Under the pieces are notes generated by a model. The model worked only from the letters and a program-made list of their open reading frames with translations, was not told the DNA's origin and did not search any database. 64,000 bases of DNA from NCBI GenBank assembly GCA_038231295.1, contig JBBRLP010000006.1, forward strand, positions 15,854 through 79,853, in the 5' to 3' direction. Both the position numbers and the translations under genes were made by a program. Each line of letters starts with the position of its first letter. The first letter of the stretch is position 1. Shown piece by piece: positions 51,282 through 58,979 of this stretch. Source of the stretch: JANXLO01 sp038231295. Lineage in GTDB: Bacteria; Armatimonadota; Chthonomonadetes; Chthonomonadales; Chthonomonadaceae.

Positions 51282-51974
51282 TTATTGCAGCCGTTTGTGC
51301 AGTTCGGCGGGTTTCAGGACGGTGATGCGGAAGGTCTTGGAGTCGACGGTTATCATCTTCTTTTCCCGATAGTGGCGCATGACCTGATTGACACGCTCAC
51401 GAGACGCCCCGACCAGATCGGCGATGTCGCCCTGAGTCAGGCGGATGGGGATCGTGATGCTGTTGTCCGCCTGAATCATGCCGTAGAGTTCCGCGAACTC
51501 CAGCAACTGCCGGGCTACCAGACCGAACACATCCAGCGTACAATGGGCGTGGATACGCACGTTGGCGCGGCGGGTGCGGAAGGCCAGAATCCGCAGCAGG
51601 TTCATCGAGAAGGTGGGAACCGTAGCGATAAGCTGGTTGAAGGTGGCACGGTCAATCGAGACGAGCGTCGTCTCCTCCTGCGTGATAACGTCGGCGGAGC
51701 GGAACTGCGAGTCGATCAGGCTCAGTTCACCGAAGTTCTCCCCGGCAGCCAGCACCGCCAGGAAGACCTCATTGCCGTCGGAGCCGATCATAGAAATCTT
51801 GACGATGCCGCTGATAATGACGTAGAGGGTCTCGCCGGAATCTTCCTGATGAACAATGGCCTCTTCCGCCTTGTAGGAGCGGGAACGGGCATGACTCGCC
51901 ACAAAAGCCAACTGATCGGTAGTCAGCCCTGCGAACAGAGGGATATGGCAAAGCTGTTTGGGGTCTACAGGCAT
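51282..51974 (-). CDS. Crp/Fnr family transcriptional regulator
   Basis: A 230-residue regulator with an N-terminal cyclic-nucleotide-binding-type barrel (SYKAEEAIVHQEDSGETLYVIISG, FGELSLIDSQFRSADVITQEETTLVSID) and a C-terminal winged helix (TQGDIADLVGASRERVNQVMRHYREKKMI). The barrel has GETLY and GELSL but lacks a full R-S/T phosphate cassette, so cAMP binding is uncertain. No N-terminal iron-sulfur cysteines are seen. It has a perfect consensus promoter with an internal dyad. Confidence 0.92.
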   Translation of the reverse strand: MPVDPKQLCHIPLFAGLTTDQLAFVASHARSRSYKAEEAIVHQEDSGETLYVIISGIVKISMIGSDGNEVFLAVLAAGENFGELSLIDSQFRSADVITQEETTLVSIDRATFNQLIATVPTFSMNLLRILAFRTRRANVRIHAHCTLDVFGLVARQLLEFAELYGMIQADNSITIPIRLTQGDIADLVGASRERVNQVMRHYREKKMITVDSKTFRITVLKPAELHKRLQ

Positions 51975-52132
51975 GGGTTTTCACCGCTTTCTTCGGTCAT
52001 TGGATGCCGCCAGGAGCGGACGAGCAGCGCTAAAGAGCGTAGGCCGCTTGCCGCCAGAAAGGGACATATCTGCCCGAGAAAAAAGAAAATAGGTCTTATG
52101 AAGCGGGCAGGAATAAGACTTTACTTACAGAG

Positions 52133-52161
52133 ATTATAAACGTTCGTTTACTTCTTGTCAA
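52133..52161 (-). promoter_or_regulatory. Perfect consensus sigma-70 promoter with internal dyad
   Basis: On the minus strand TTGACA (52156-52161) and TATAAT (52133-52138) are exactly 17 bases apart, matching consensus at all 12 positions. The dyad AAACGTTCGTTT (52138-52149) lies in the spacer against the -10 box. It drives the Crp/Fnr gene with a leader of about 150 nt. The remaining gap, 51975-52315, shows no other gene. The dyad suggests a repressor site, perhaps for the regulator itself. Confidence 0.85.
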
Positions 52162-52315
52162 GGGCCAATTCCACACCAAAACCGTCTTCTCCTTAACACC
52201 GAAACCGCTGGCACAAACAGACTTTTCGCGAAGCATTCGCAGGTTTACGAAGCCGTCGTGCAGAATGTACTCGCGAAGACCAGGCCGAGTACCGACCCGA
52301 TGAGGAGATAGACAG

Positions 52316-53023
52316 ATGCCCGAAGAGATTGAAATTGAAACCAAAGACCTTCAGGAGACCATAGACGAACTGCGCGAAGAGCGGGAGGAGCGGGCGAAAG
52401 AAGCGAAAGACACCGCCTGGATTCGCTACATCTCCCTGACAACGGCGTTTCTCGCCGTCATTGCCGCTGTCTCTGCGCTGCAGGCGGGCAAACTCGCCAA
52501 CGAATCGCTCATCTCCAAGAATGAATCCATCCTCGCACAGGCGAAAGCCTCTGATCAATGGAATTATTACCAGTCTGCGGGAATCAAGAGTAACTCCGCC
52601 AAACATACCGTCGCGATCCTGATGGCACTGCCCGGTCATGCGCCCAATGCGGGCGCGGTATGGGAAAAGGAAGCCGCCCACTACGACGACCGCAAACAGA
52701 AGGCGATGGACGACGCCAAGGAGTTCGAAAAGAAGCGAGACGAACAGGCAGGAGAGGCCGAAGTCTTGCTGAAGCACCATGAAATCTTCGCTCTCTGCGT
52801 CACCTGTACGCAGGTCGCCATCGCCCTCTCCGCCATCGCCGCCCTGACCAAGCGCCGGGCAGTCTGGTATGTCAGTATGCTCGCGGGCGTGGTCGGTCTG
52901 GTTCTCTTCCTGAACGGTTATCTGCAAAAGGTCGCGCCTGTCGAAAAAGTCGGTGTCCATTCCGAAGCCCCGGCAAATAAGCCTGCCGGAGAAGCGTCCA
53001 AACCGGCTGCCGAGCCGAAATAG
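52316..53023 (+). CDS. DUF4337 family membrane protein
   Basis: A 235-residue protein that opens with a charged coiled coil (DLQETIDELREEREERAKEAKDTAWIRY), then a membrane segment LTTAFLAVIAAVSALQAG. QWNYYQSAGIKSN is characteristic of DUF4337. Two more helices lie near 165-205 before a Lys/Ala/Pro tail. Function is unknown. GAGGAG precedes the ATG. Confidence 0.88.
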   Translation: MPEEIEIETKDLQETIDELREEREERAKEAKDTAWIRYISLTTAFLAVIAAVSALQAGKLANESLISKNESILAQAKASDQWNYYQSAGIKSNSAKHTVAILMALPGHAPNAGAVWEKEAAHYDDRKQKAMDDAKEFEKKRDEQAGEAEVLLKHHEIFALCVTCTQVAIALSAIAALTKRRAVWYVSMLAGVVGLVLFLNGYLQKVAPVEKVGVHSEAPANKPAGEASKPAAEPK

Positions 53024-53062
53024 CGCCCCTGTCCGCCTGCGTCCGGTTCCTGCTGGAGTACG

Positions 53063-53088
53063 GGAACTTCGGTGATGCGCTATGCGTT
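53063..53088 (+). promoter_or_regulatory. Candidate ECF promoter upstream of msrB
   Basis: GGAAC (53063-53067), 18 bases, then GTT (53086-53088), 42 bases before the msrB start. It has the same -35 and spacing as the candidate before the ECF sigma operon at 39.3 kb. Eight fixed bases would occur about twice by chance in both strands of a 64-kb window, so position rather than uniqueness is the argument. Confidence 0.45.
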
Positions 53089-53130
53089 TGCAAGGATGCG
53101 GATGCAACGTATATGGGAGGGCAAGAAGCA

Positions 53131-53538
53131 ATGAGCGACGAGAAAATCAGCAAGAGCGATGCGGAGTGGCGGGAACACCTGACGCCGGAGCAGTATCGTG
53201 TGCTGCGACAGCAGGGAACAGAGCATCCCTTTACCGGCAAATACTGGAATCTGAAAGAGGACGGCACCTATACGTGCGCGGGCTGCGGGCTGGAACTGTT
53301 CCGCTCCGATACGAAGTTCGATTCCGGCTGCGGCTGGCCCAGTTTCTACGACGCTCTGGCAAGCGGCAACGTCGAAGCACGGACGGATACCAGTCACGGC
53401 ATGGAGCGCACCGAGGTCGTCTGTCGGCGCTGCGGCGGACACCTCGGCCACGTCTTCGAGGACGGCCCGAAGCCTACCGGTCTGCGCTACTGCATCAACT
53501 CCGCCAGCCTGACCTTCCAGGAGGCAGCCGGGGATTGA
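53131..53538 (+). CDS. msrB: Peptide-methionine (R)-S-oxide reductase
   Basis: A 135-residue MsrB that reduces methionine-R-sulfoxide in proteins. The zinc cysteines are Cys49 and Cys52 (CAGCG) and Cys98 and Cys101 (CRRCG). DSGCGWPSFYDAL, GGHLGHVFEDGP and the catalytic Cys121 in RYCINSASL are canonical. GGGAGGG nine bases before the ATG at 53131 sets the start. The enzyme is recycled by thioredoxin. A candidate ECF promoter lies upstream, linking it to the sigma factor at 39 kb. Confidence 0.96.
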   Translation: MSDEKISKSDAEWREHLTPEQYRVLRQQGTEHPFTGKYWNLKEDGTYTCAGCGLELFRSDTKFDSGCGWPSFYDALASGNVEARTDTSHGMERTEVVCRRCGGHLGHVFEDGPKPTGLRYCINSASLTFQEAAGD

Positions 53539-53547
53539 AAACCCCGG
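53528..53547. terminator. Hairpin between convergent msrB and NicO genes
   Basis: CCGGGG (53528-53533) pairs with CCCCGG (53542-53547) around ATTGAAAA, overlapping the msrB stop. The stem resembles the GGGG-TTGAAAA-CCCC hairpins of the composite repeats, so it may be a solo relic serving as terminator. Confidence 0.5.
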
Positions 53548-53553
53548 AACGGC

Positions 53554-55077
53554 CTAAAAGGAGCCGCTGAAAGAGCGCACCAGCAGGACGACACCAATGA
53601 GAGTCACGAGGATGGCGCTGAGGACGGGCAGGCGCGTGGTCAGGCGTCCCGTGAGGGGCAGACGCTCCAGGAAACCCCGGGCGCGAATGACCAGGATGCC
53701 GATTGCAGTGAGGATTGTGGCAAGGCCGAGGCTGAACGCGACGATCATCGCCATTCCAAACGCCACGCGATGCAGGGCAATCGCGCTCAGCATTACCACC
53801 AGGGCCGAAGGACAGGGCAAAGCGCCGCCGGTAATGCCGAGAACCAACAGGGTTTTGAAGGAGAGAGGCTCCGAGTCGTTCCCCTCTGTCGGAGCGGACG
53901 GAGCCTCTTCTGAGGCAAAGAAGGACTCGCGCTCATCGTCTTCGGCATACAGGTCTTCCGAGGCGGCATGGATTCGTCGCGCCGAGGCCAGCCGAGTCCA
54001 GAGCATCCCCAGACCAATGACGATGATTCCGAGGCCGGACAACGCGCTCAATATCGGATAGAGCCGTTCCGGGACGATATACCGGGCGGCGAACAGCGTG
54101 ACGAAGCCCAGCATAAACACGCCAATCGTATGCGTCAGGGTCACAACAAGGCCCAGAAAAAGCGCGTGTTTTGCCGTCCCGCGTGTTCCTACCAGATAGG
54201 CCGCTACCATCGTCTTGCCATGCCCCGGTGACAGCGCATGGAACGCCCCGAACAGGAACGACAGCCCCAGCGACACCAGCACAATCCCCGCCGTCAGCTT
54301 CTGCGTTGTGATCGCCTGTGTGAAAGCGTCCCGCGGCGTACTCCCCCCTGACGCTCCCGGTTCGCGCTTCCCCGCCTGCCCACTGCCCATTGCCGCCGGC
54401 ACCCCGCCGCCTTCCCCCGGTTTTCCTACCGTGAAAGTCGCTTCGGTGACGCGGGGCGGGACGATGCTGAGATCGGTGGGATAGCGGGTGAGTTCCTGAC
54501 TCTGGTCTAACATAGGAACCGAGGAGGTACGCAGGGAGGCATCCCTTCCCGCCTGCGCCACAATCTCTTTCCAGCCGGTGCGCTCGGCATAGTTGGTATC
54601 CCGGTAGACGATCTGCCAGCCTGCCGGAGGCGCGGTCAGCGGCAGAGACACCACACCGTCCAGAATCACGCGCAGAATCGGCAGACCGCCGGAACCGGGC
54701 TGAAACACGAGATTGGTGGCCTGAATCTTGAGAGGCGCGGGGCTGCCATTGACAGTGAGGGAAAGGCCGTGGAGCAGTTCGGCGGATTTCGTACTCAGGT
54801 ACTCCGCCCGGTTGGCAGGAAGCGCCTTGCCCGTCTCATCGGCGTGCATGGCATCCCGTTCGGTAACGGTCGGAATTTCGGCGAAGTCGAGGATATAGCG
54901 CAGGTGCAGTTCCGCAGCGTGTGCCTCGAACCGGGCGTAGTGATTGATCGAGAAGTTGCCCATCGGATGCGCCGCTGCGGGAAGCGCCGAGCCGAGAAGG
55001 GTCATCAGAACAACAGACAGCCACAGGCACGGGCAACGCAGAAATCGGAAGGGGGGCCGTTGAGGAGGAGTGAGCAT
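53554..55077 (-). CDS. NicO-family nickel/cobalt transporter with large periplasmic domain
   Basis: A 507-residue membrane protein. After a signal-like first helix and HPMGNFSINHYARFE, about 220 periplasmic residues precede the NicO-type core. The core shows FGAFHALSPGHGKTMVAAYLVGTRGTAKHALFLG and LTHTIGVFMLG, with histidines typical of RcnA/NicO metal channels. An acidic loop (DLYAEDDERESF) and three more helices follow (ITGGALPCPSALVVMLSAIAL). It likely moves Ni, Co or another divalent ion. The gene follows a TPR lipoprotein gene and a split DUF4331 pair on the same strand. Confidence 0.85.
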   Translation of the reverse strand: MLTPPQRPPFRFLRCPCLWLSVVLMTLLGSALPAAAHPMGNFSINHYARFEAHAAELHLRYILDFAEIPTVTERDAMHADETGKALPANRAEYLSTKSAELLHGLSLTVNGSPAPLKIQATNLVFQPGSGGLPILRVILDGVVSLPLTAPPAGWQIVYRDTNYAERTGWKEIVAQAGRDASLRTSSVPMLDQSQELTRYPTDLSIVPPRVTEATFTVGKPGEGGGVPAAMGSGQAGKREPGASGGSTPRDAFTQAITTQKLTAGIVLVSLGLSFLFGAFHALSPGHGKTMVAAYLVGTRGTAKHALFLGLVVTLTHTIGVFMLGFVTLFAARYIVPERLYPILSALSGLGIIVIGLGMLWTRLASARRIHAASEDLYAEDDERESFFASEEAPSAPTEGNDSEPLSFKTLLVLGITGGALPCPSALVVMLSAIALHRVAFGMAMIVAFSLGLATILTAIGILVIRARGFLERLPLTGRLTTRLPVLSAILVTLIGVVLLVRSFSGSF

Positions 55078-55087
55078 CGGATTCGGT

Positions 55088-56398
55088 TCAGCCTCCGCAG
55101 GCGATCAGCGTGGCGCGGGCCTGCTGTGGCGCAAAGGGCAGGAAGTAGGGATTGCGGGCCAGAGCGCGAGCCAGATAGGTTTTCGCCTGCGCTTTGTCGC
55201 CGCGTTTCGCCGCAATCATCCCGGCATGATAGAGCAGTTTCGCGTCCTGGGTATTGTGCGCGAGCGCGGTATCTATCGCCTGCTGCGCCTCCGGGAGGAG
55301 TCCCTTCTTTAGGCAGACCCAGGCCAGCGTATCGTAAGCGTAGATGTCGTGACGGGCTTTCAGCTCTTTGCGGGCCAGTTTCAGGGCTTCGTCGAGGTCA
55401 CGATCATGGTCGGCGAGGAAGAGCGCCCGCTGACGGTCGTAGACGACTCCCTGCGCCTTTGCCAGTCGGCTCATCGCGGCGATAAGCCGGTACTGCTCCT
55501 CCGCCTCTTTCGGTCGGTTGAGCGCCCGATAAGCATCTCCAAGCAGCGCGATCACTTCAGGAGTCGGCACGACATTCGCGGCCTTCTGTCCCCAGTCCAG
55601 CGTCGCCTTCCAGTCTCCACGTCCGGCAGAGAGACGCGCCAGCCCCGTCAGTGTGCGCTGATCGTTCGGGAACAGTTCCAGGGCGGTGCGGTAACTTGTC
55701 TCCGCTTTTCCGGCCTGACCCTGCGCCGCCTGCAAATCCCCTACCCGCATCACAAACCAGGCCAGACTGTCGCGGGGAATATCGAAGTTCTTCGCCGCCG
55801 CGTCCCGCGCCCGCTCCATCTGCGCCAGCGCCCCCTCCGGCTGCCCGTTCACTTCCAGCAGACGCGCCCGTAGCGCCATTCCGAACGGGTCGTCCAGATG
55901 CGCCTGGCTGCCCTGCATCGTTTTTTCCGCCGCCGCGTAATCCCCCAGTTCGGTCTGGTTCTCCGCGACCAGATAGGCCGCCTGTATGTCGTCCGGAGTC
56001 TGCGCCGCGACAAACTGCGCGATATTAAGCGACTCCTGAAAACGATGCTGGGTAAAAAGGCTGAGGGCGAGGTGATGGTAGGCGGAGACATTGTGCGCCG
56101 TGCGAATCTGGAGCGAACGCCGTGCGAACTGCTCGGCCCGCAGCGTATCCGCGATGTCGCCAGTCTGTCGGCAAAGTTGATTGTAGTCGGCGGCGAGAAA
56201 GTTTAGATTCAGCGCACTGCGCGGATTCTCTTTCAGCCGCGACTCGTGAAACGCGAGGGTCTTCGGAAGCAGGGTGGGATCGTAAGGAGGACGCATCTGC
56301 GTCAACGGCACAGCGGCAGCAGCCGGAACGTGAGGAGCCTTGCAGCCTACCGCCAGAAGAAAGATAACCGGAAGAAAAACCAACGCACGTCTCATCAT
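55088..56398 (-). CDS. TPR-repeat lipoprotein
   Basis: A 436-residue protein with a lipoprotein signal (ALVFLPVIFLLAVGC). It contains roughly ten tetratricopeptide-type helix pairs, for example NVSAYHHLALSLFTQHRFQESLNIA and DAKLLYHAGMIAAKRGDKAQAKTYLARALARNP. It should be membrane-anchored and act as a scaffold. The start ATG at 56398 fits the signal peptide. It lies 10 bases upstream of the NicO-type gene and follows the DUF4331 genes, so it may assemble or load a complex with them. Confidence 0.87.
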   Translation of the reverse strand: MMRRALVFLPVIFLLAVGCKAPHVPAAAAVPLTQMRPPYDPTLLPKTLAFHESRLKENPRSALNLNFLAADYNQLCRQTGDIADTLRAEQFARRSLQIRTAHNVSAYHHLALSLFTQHRFQESLNIAQFVAAQTPDDIQAAYLVAENQTELGDYAAAEKTMQGSQAHLDDPFGMALRARLLEVNGQPEGALAQMERARDAAAKNFDIPRDSLAWFVMRVGDLQAAQGQAGKAETSYRTALELFPNDQRTLTGLARLSAGRGDWKATLDWGQKAANVVPTPEVIALLGDAYRALNRPKEAEEQYRLIAAMSRLAKAQGVVYDRQRALFLADHDRDLDEALKLARKELKARHDIYAYDTLAWVCLKKGLLPEAQQAIDTALAHNTQDAKLLYHAGMIAAKRGDKAQAKTYLARALARNPYFLPFAPQQARATLIACGG

Positions 56399-56435
56399 CG
56401 CCTCTTGGTTCGACTCATACGTACACGACCGAAGG

Positions 56436-56459
56436 AGCAAAGGGTTGACACCCTTTGCT
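56436..56459. repeat. Copy of the AGCAAAGGGTTGACACCC hairpin repeat
   Basis: AGCAAAGGGT and ACCCTTTGCT form a perfect 10-bp inverted repeat around TGAC, in the gap between the TPR and DUF4331 genes. The same core occurs in the 280-bp element at 19.8-20.1 kb and, degenerate, at 10.9 kb. The TTGACA inside equals a -35 box, though no -10 box is placed correctly after it. Confidence 0.65.
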
Positions 56460-56533
56460 TCCCCTATGCAGCGAGGAGTTCAAATGGGCTGCCCTCCGTT
56501 TCCGTCAGAGAGCAGCCGACCGATACGGACTGA

Positions 56534-57136
56534 CTACTGCGCGGGGCCGAGGTATGGGAAGACAGCGGGGCTGACGACACCGTCCTGGAAGTGCTTCGGC
56601 GCGGTGGTATAGCTGACATTGTCCGTCGTCAGCGTCGCGATCTCTTTCCCATCGTCCGGCGCGAGGCCGAGGGCAGAGACCGTATTGCCGAAGATAACAC
56701 CGAGGTCGAGGTCTACGACATCGTCCGTCAGTTTGCGCCCGCCGAACTTACCGCCGGTAAATCCGCCGGTTTCGACTCCCAGATAGGCGGCGTTCCCGCT
56801 CTGGCTAAGGTCTGCCGCCAGGACATCGGGCACCAGCACCGCTTTGACGACATCCGTCGTCGCCTGCGAGCGGCCCGCGACGCCTGTCATAAAGCCCTGA
56901 ATGTCATCCTTCAAGAAGCCCGACTGCCCGTCCTGCGACGGGGTTGCTTGATCGTTGACGGCGTGGCGGTTGTTGGCGACGGTCGCCAGCACCTCGTTGA
57001 CGGCAGGCCGGGCCAGGCGATCTACCTGCGTGTAGACCTTTTGACTGCTGCCGCTATCCCCGCCGCACCCGGTGAGGGCGACCAGGCCAGCCAGACAGGC
57101 GAGGGAGCCACCCAGAATCACGTTTCGTATGTTCAT
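56534..57136 (-). CDS. DUF4331 C-terminal half, separate lipoprotein
   Basis: A 200-residue protein with its own lipoprotein signal (GGSLACLAGLVALTGC). The mature part begins VYTQVDRLARPAVNEVLATV, which in single-chain DUF4331 proteins follows the N-terminal half. FLKDDIQGF and the DDVVDLDLGVIF segment also match the C-terminal half. It lies 22 bases after the N-terminal half gene. The family has a beta-rich fold of unknown function. Confidence 0.82.
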   Translation of the reverse strand: MNIRNVILGGSLACLAGLVALTGCGGDSGSSQKVYTQVDRLARPAVNEVLATVANNRHAVNDQATPSQDGQSGFLKDDIQGFMTGVAGRSQATTDVVKAVLVPDVLAADLSQSGNAAYLGVETGGFTGGKFGGRKLTDDVVDLDLGVIFGNTVSALGLAPDDGKEIATLTTDNVSYTTAPKHFQDGVVSPAVFPYLGPAQ

Positions 57137-57158
57137 CTTCTCTTCTCCTTCTCGCCAG

Positions 57159-57911
57159 TTACTTGCTGGTCGTACACCACAACCGGATTTTGCCGCTGCC
57201 GTCGCCGCCCTGCGTGAGCAGAGTTCGGGGCATCTCCAGCACAATCGTCAGCAGGTTGAAACCCTTTAGCGCGTCTACGGCGGTGCCGGGCGGGTTGAAG
57301 GTCGTGGTCTGCGGTTGATTGGGGTTGGCGGGTGCCGTCCGCCCGAGGGGCGTAGGCAGGGTGGTCCCGCGATCCGGGAGAATATTGAAGAACTGTTCGA
57401 GGTCGAAGAAGAACGGGTCTTCGCGAGTACCCGCGAACACTTTGATACCGGTGGACGTGGTGAAAACGGTGTTGATGGTTCCGGTAACACTGTCCGGGGT
57501 CTCAAAGACGGATTTTGTTCCGGTCATGGAGGGTTTGATGGGACCGGCGATCTGCACGGTCTGGTTGGTTCCTGTTCCGGTGAACTTCGCCTGAAGGACG
57601 AGGTTTTCGACCGGCAGTTTCGGGTCGCCGATGTTGGCGATTTTGAACTGGTAGAGAACATCCGGGTCAAAAACGGTGTTGGTCACGCCCGAAGCAATGA
57701 GCGGATGGACATTCATCACGAGCACGACTTTGGTCGAATCGGTGGGGCTGGGAAAGATGTAAACATCAGTGAGGTCGGTACCGGGAGCGGCAGCGATGGC
57801 GGGAGTGTCTGCGTGGTCAGAACCACGCGCCTTCAGGAGCATAAAACCGGGAACAGTCATGATTCCCAGGAATGCTGCCGTCAGGCCAACCTTTTTACGA
57901 GAAAGCATCAT
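57159..57911 (-). CDS. DUF4331 N-terminal half, exported
   Basis: A 250-residue protein with an N-terminal membrane or signal helix (VGLTAAFLGIMTVPGFMLL). It then has the DUF4331 opening GSDHADTPAIAAAPGTDLTDVYIFPSP, followed by FDPDVLYQFKI and AGTREDPFFFDLEQFF. It ends IRLWCTTSK, where one-piece members continue. AAAGGAG precedes the ATG. It heads the four-gene DUF4331/TPR/NicO cluster. Confidence 0.87.
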   Translation of the reverse strand: MMLSRKKVGLTAAFLGIMTVPGFMLLKARGSDHADTPAIAAAPGTDLTDVYIFPSPTDSTKVVLVMNVHPLIASGVTNTVFDPDVLYQFKIANIGDPKLPVENLVLQAKFTGTGTNQTVQIAGPIKPSMTGTKSVFETPDSVTGTINTVFTTSTGIKVFAGTREDPFFFDLEQFFNILPDRGTTLPTPLGRTAPANPNQPQTTTFNPPGTAVDALKGFNLLTIVLEMPRTLLTQGGDGSGKIRLWCTTSK

Positions 57912-57995
57912 GCGATTCTCCTTTCAGACAGGCTACACGGGTTGAAAAAATCTCCGGGGTTATCTCAGAGGCACAAGGTAACACAGAGGTGACAG

Positions 57996-58007
57996 AGTGA
58001 CGTCACT
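57996..58007. promoter_or_regulatory. Palindrome AGTGACGTCACT upstream of the DUF4331 cluster
   Basis: A perfect 12-bp palindrome 85 bases upstream of the DUF4331 start, extended imperfectly by CAC/CTG flanks. The 57912-58125 gap has no gene. It looks like a regulator binding site, perhaps for the OmpR-type regulator encoded just upstream. Confidence 0.4.
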
Positions 58008-58125
58008 GTGCTGAAATATGTTCCCGAAAATCTTCCCCTGTTTGTTTTACGCCAAAAAGGTTAACGCCATATTACAGAAAGATGAACGCAAGGTTACAAT
58101 ATCCTCTCAATCTTACACTCCGTAC

Positions 58126-58851
58126 TCATTTGCTTTCCGGGACGAACATTTCTGCCTCGCCATCCCCGGGCGTGAGTTTGTACCCGAACCCTCGGACCGT
58201 CAGCAGGAGGCGGGGTTTGTCGGGATCGTCCTCGATTTTCAGCCGCAGACGGCGCACATAGACAGCCAGAGTTTTGACCCCCATTTCGGCGTCGAATCCC
58301 CAGATGTTCTCGAAAATCCAATCGCTGGCAAGAGCCTTCTCCCGATGCCGCGCCAACAGATGCAGCAGTTCGAACTCACGCTCCGTCAGGTGAACCCTCT
58401 GCCCGTTGCGGAAGGCATCCCGACTATCCGAGTCCACCACCAGGCCCCCCACGGCGATACGATCCGGTTTGCCTCCCGTCAGGCTATACTCGGTGGCGCG
58501 GCGCAGATGCGCCCGCACCCGCGCCACCAGTTCACGCGGTGCGAAGGGCTTGGTGAGATAGTCGTCGCCTCCCACCTCCAGCCCGATCACCTTGTCAGCG
58601 CTCTCTTCGCGGGCGGTCAGGATGAGAATAGGCATATAGTGCCGGGAGCGTATCTGTCGGCAGAGCGTAAAGCCGTCCTGATCCGGCAGGTTGACATCCA
58701 GAATAAGCATGTCGAAAGGACTGCCTGTCAGGTGCCGACGGGCCTCTTCCGCCGTTCCTGCCGTCTGACAGAAATAGCCTTCCTGAATCAACAGTTTCTC
58801 CACGGCCCGCAGCAAAAAGCGGTCATCGTCAACCAGCAGCAGTCGCGGCAC
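58126..58851 (-). CDS. OmpR/PhoB family response regulator
   Basis: A 241-residue two-domain regulator. The receiver has DDD at 8-10, Asp52 in LILDVNLPDQDG, ILTARE and LTKPFAPRELVARVRAHLRR. The winged helix has LTEREFELLHLLARHREKAL and LAVYVRRLRLKIEDDPDKPRLLLTVRGFGYKL. No cognate kinase is adjacent. It lies upstream of the DUF4331 cluster on the same strand, separated by 214 bases with a palindrome, and may control it. Confidence 0.95.
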   Translation of the reverse strand: MPRLLLVDDDRFLLRAVEKLLIQEGYFCQTAGTAEEARRHLTGSPFDMLILDVNLPDQDGFTLCRQIRSRHYMPILILTAREESADKVIGLEVGGDDYLTKPFAPRELVARVRAHLRRATEYSLTGGKPDRIAVGGLVVDSDSRDAFRNGQRVHLTEREFELLHLLARHREKALASDWIFENIWGFDAEMGVKTLAVYVRRLRLKIEDDPDKPRLLLTVRGFGYKLTPGDGEAEMFVPESK

Positions 58852-58940
58852 AGGCGCTCTCCTTTCTGCTTTAAAAAGACAGCAACGGTCTTCTCTCCCG
58901 TTTTACGCCTCGGACGGGCTGTTTGTCACCTTATCACGGT

Positions 58941-58970
58941 TGACTTTCACAACGCCACAAGTGTATTATT
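58941..58970 (+). promoter_or_regulatory. Promoter of scpA giving a nearly leaderless mRNA
   Basis: TTGACT (58941-58946) and TATTAT (58965-58970) are 18 bases apart. Transcription would begin around 58977, within three bases of the scpA ATG at 58980. No Shine-Dalgarno sequence precedes that ATG. Confidence 0.6.
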
Positions 58971-58979
58971 ACAACCATA

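Noticed and set aside
57159..57244. Extended start of the second DUF4331 gene overlapping the first
   Set aside because: The upstream codons duplicate the end of the first gene in another frame. The lipoprotein signal and ribosome site place the start at 57136.
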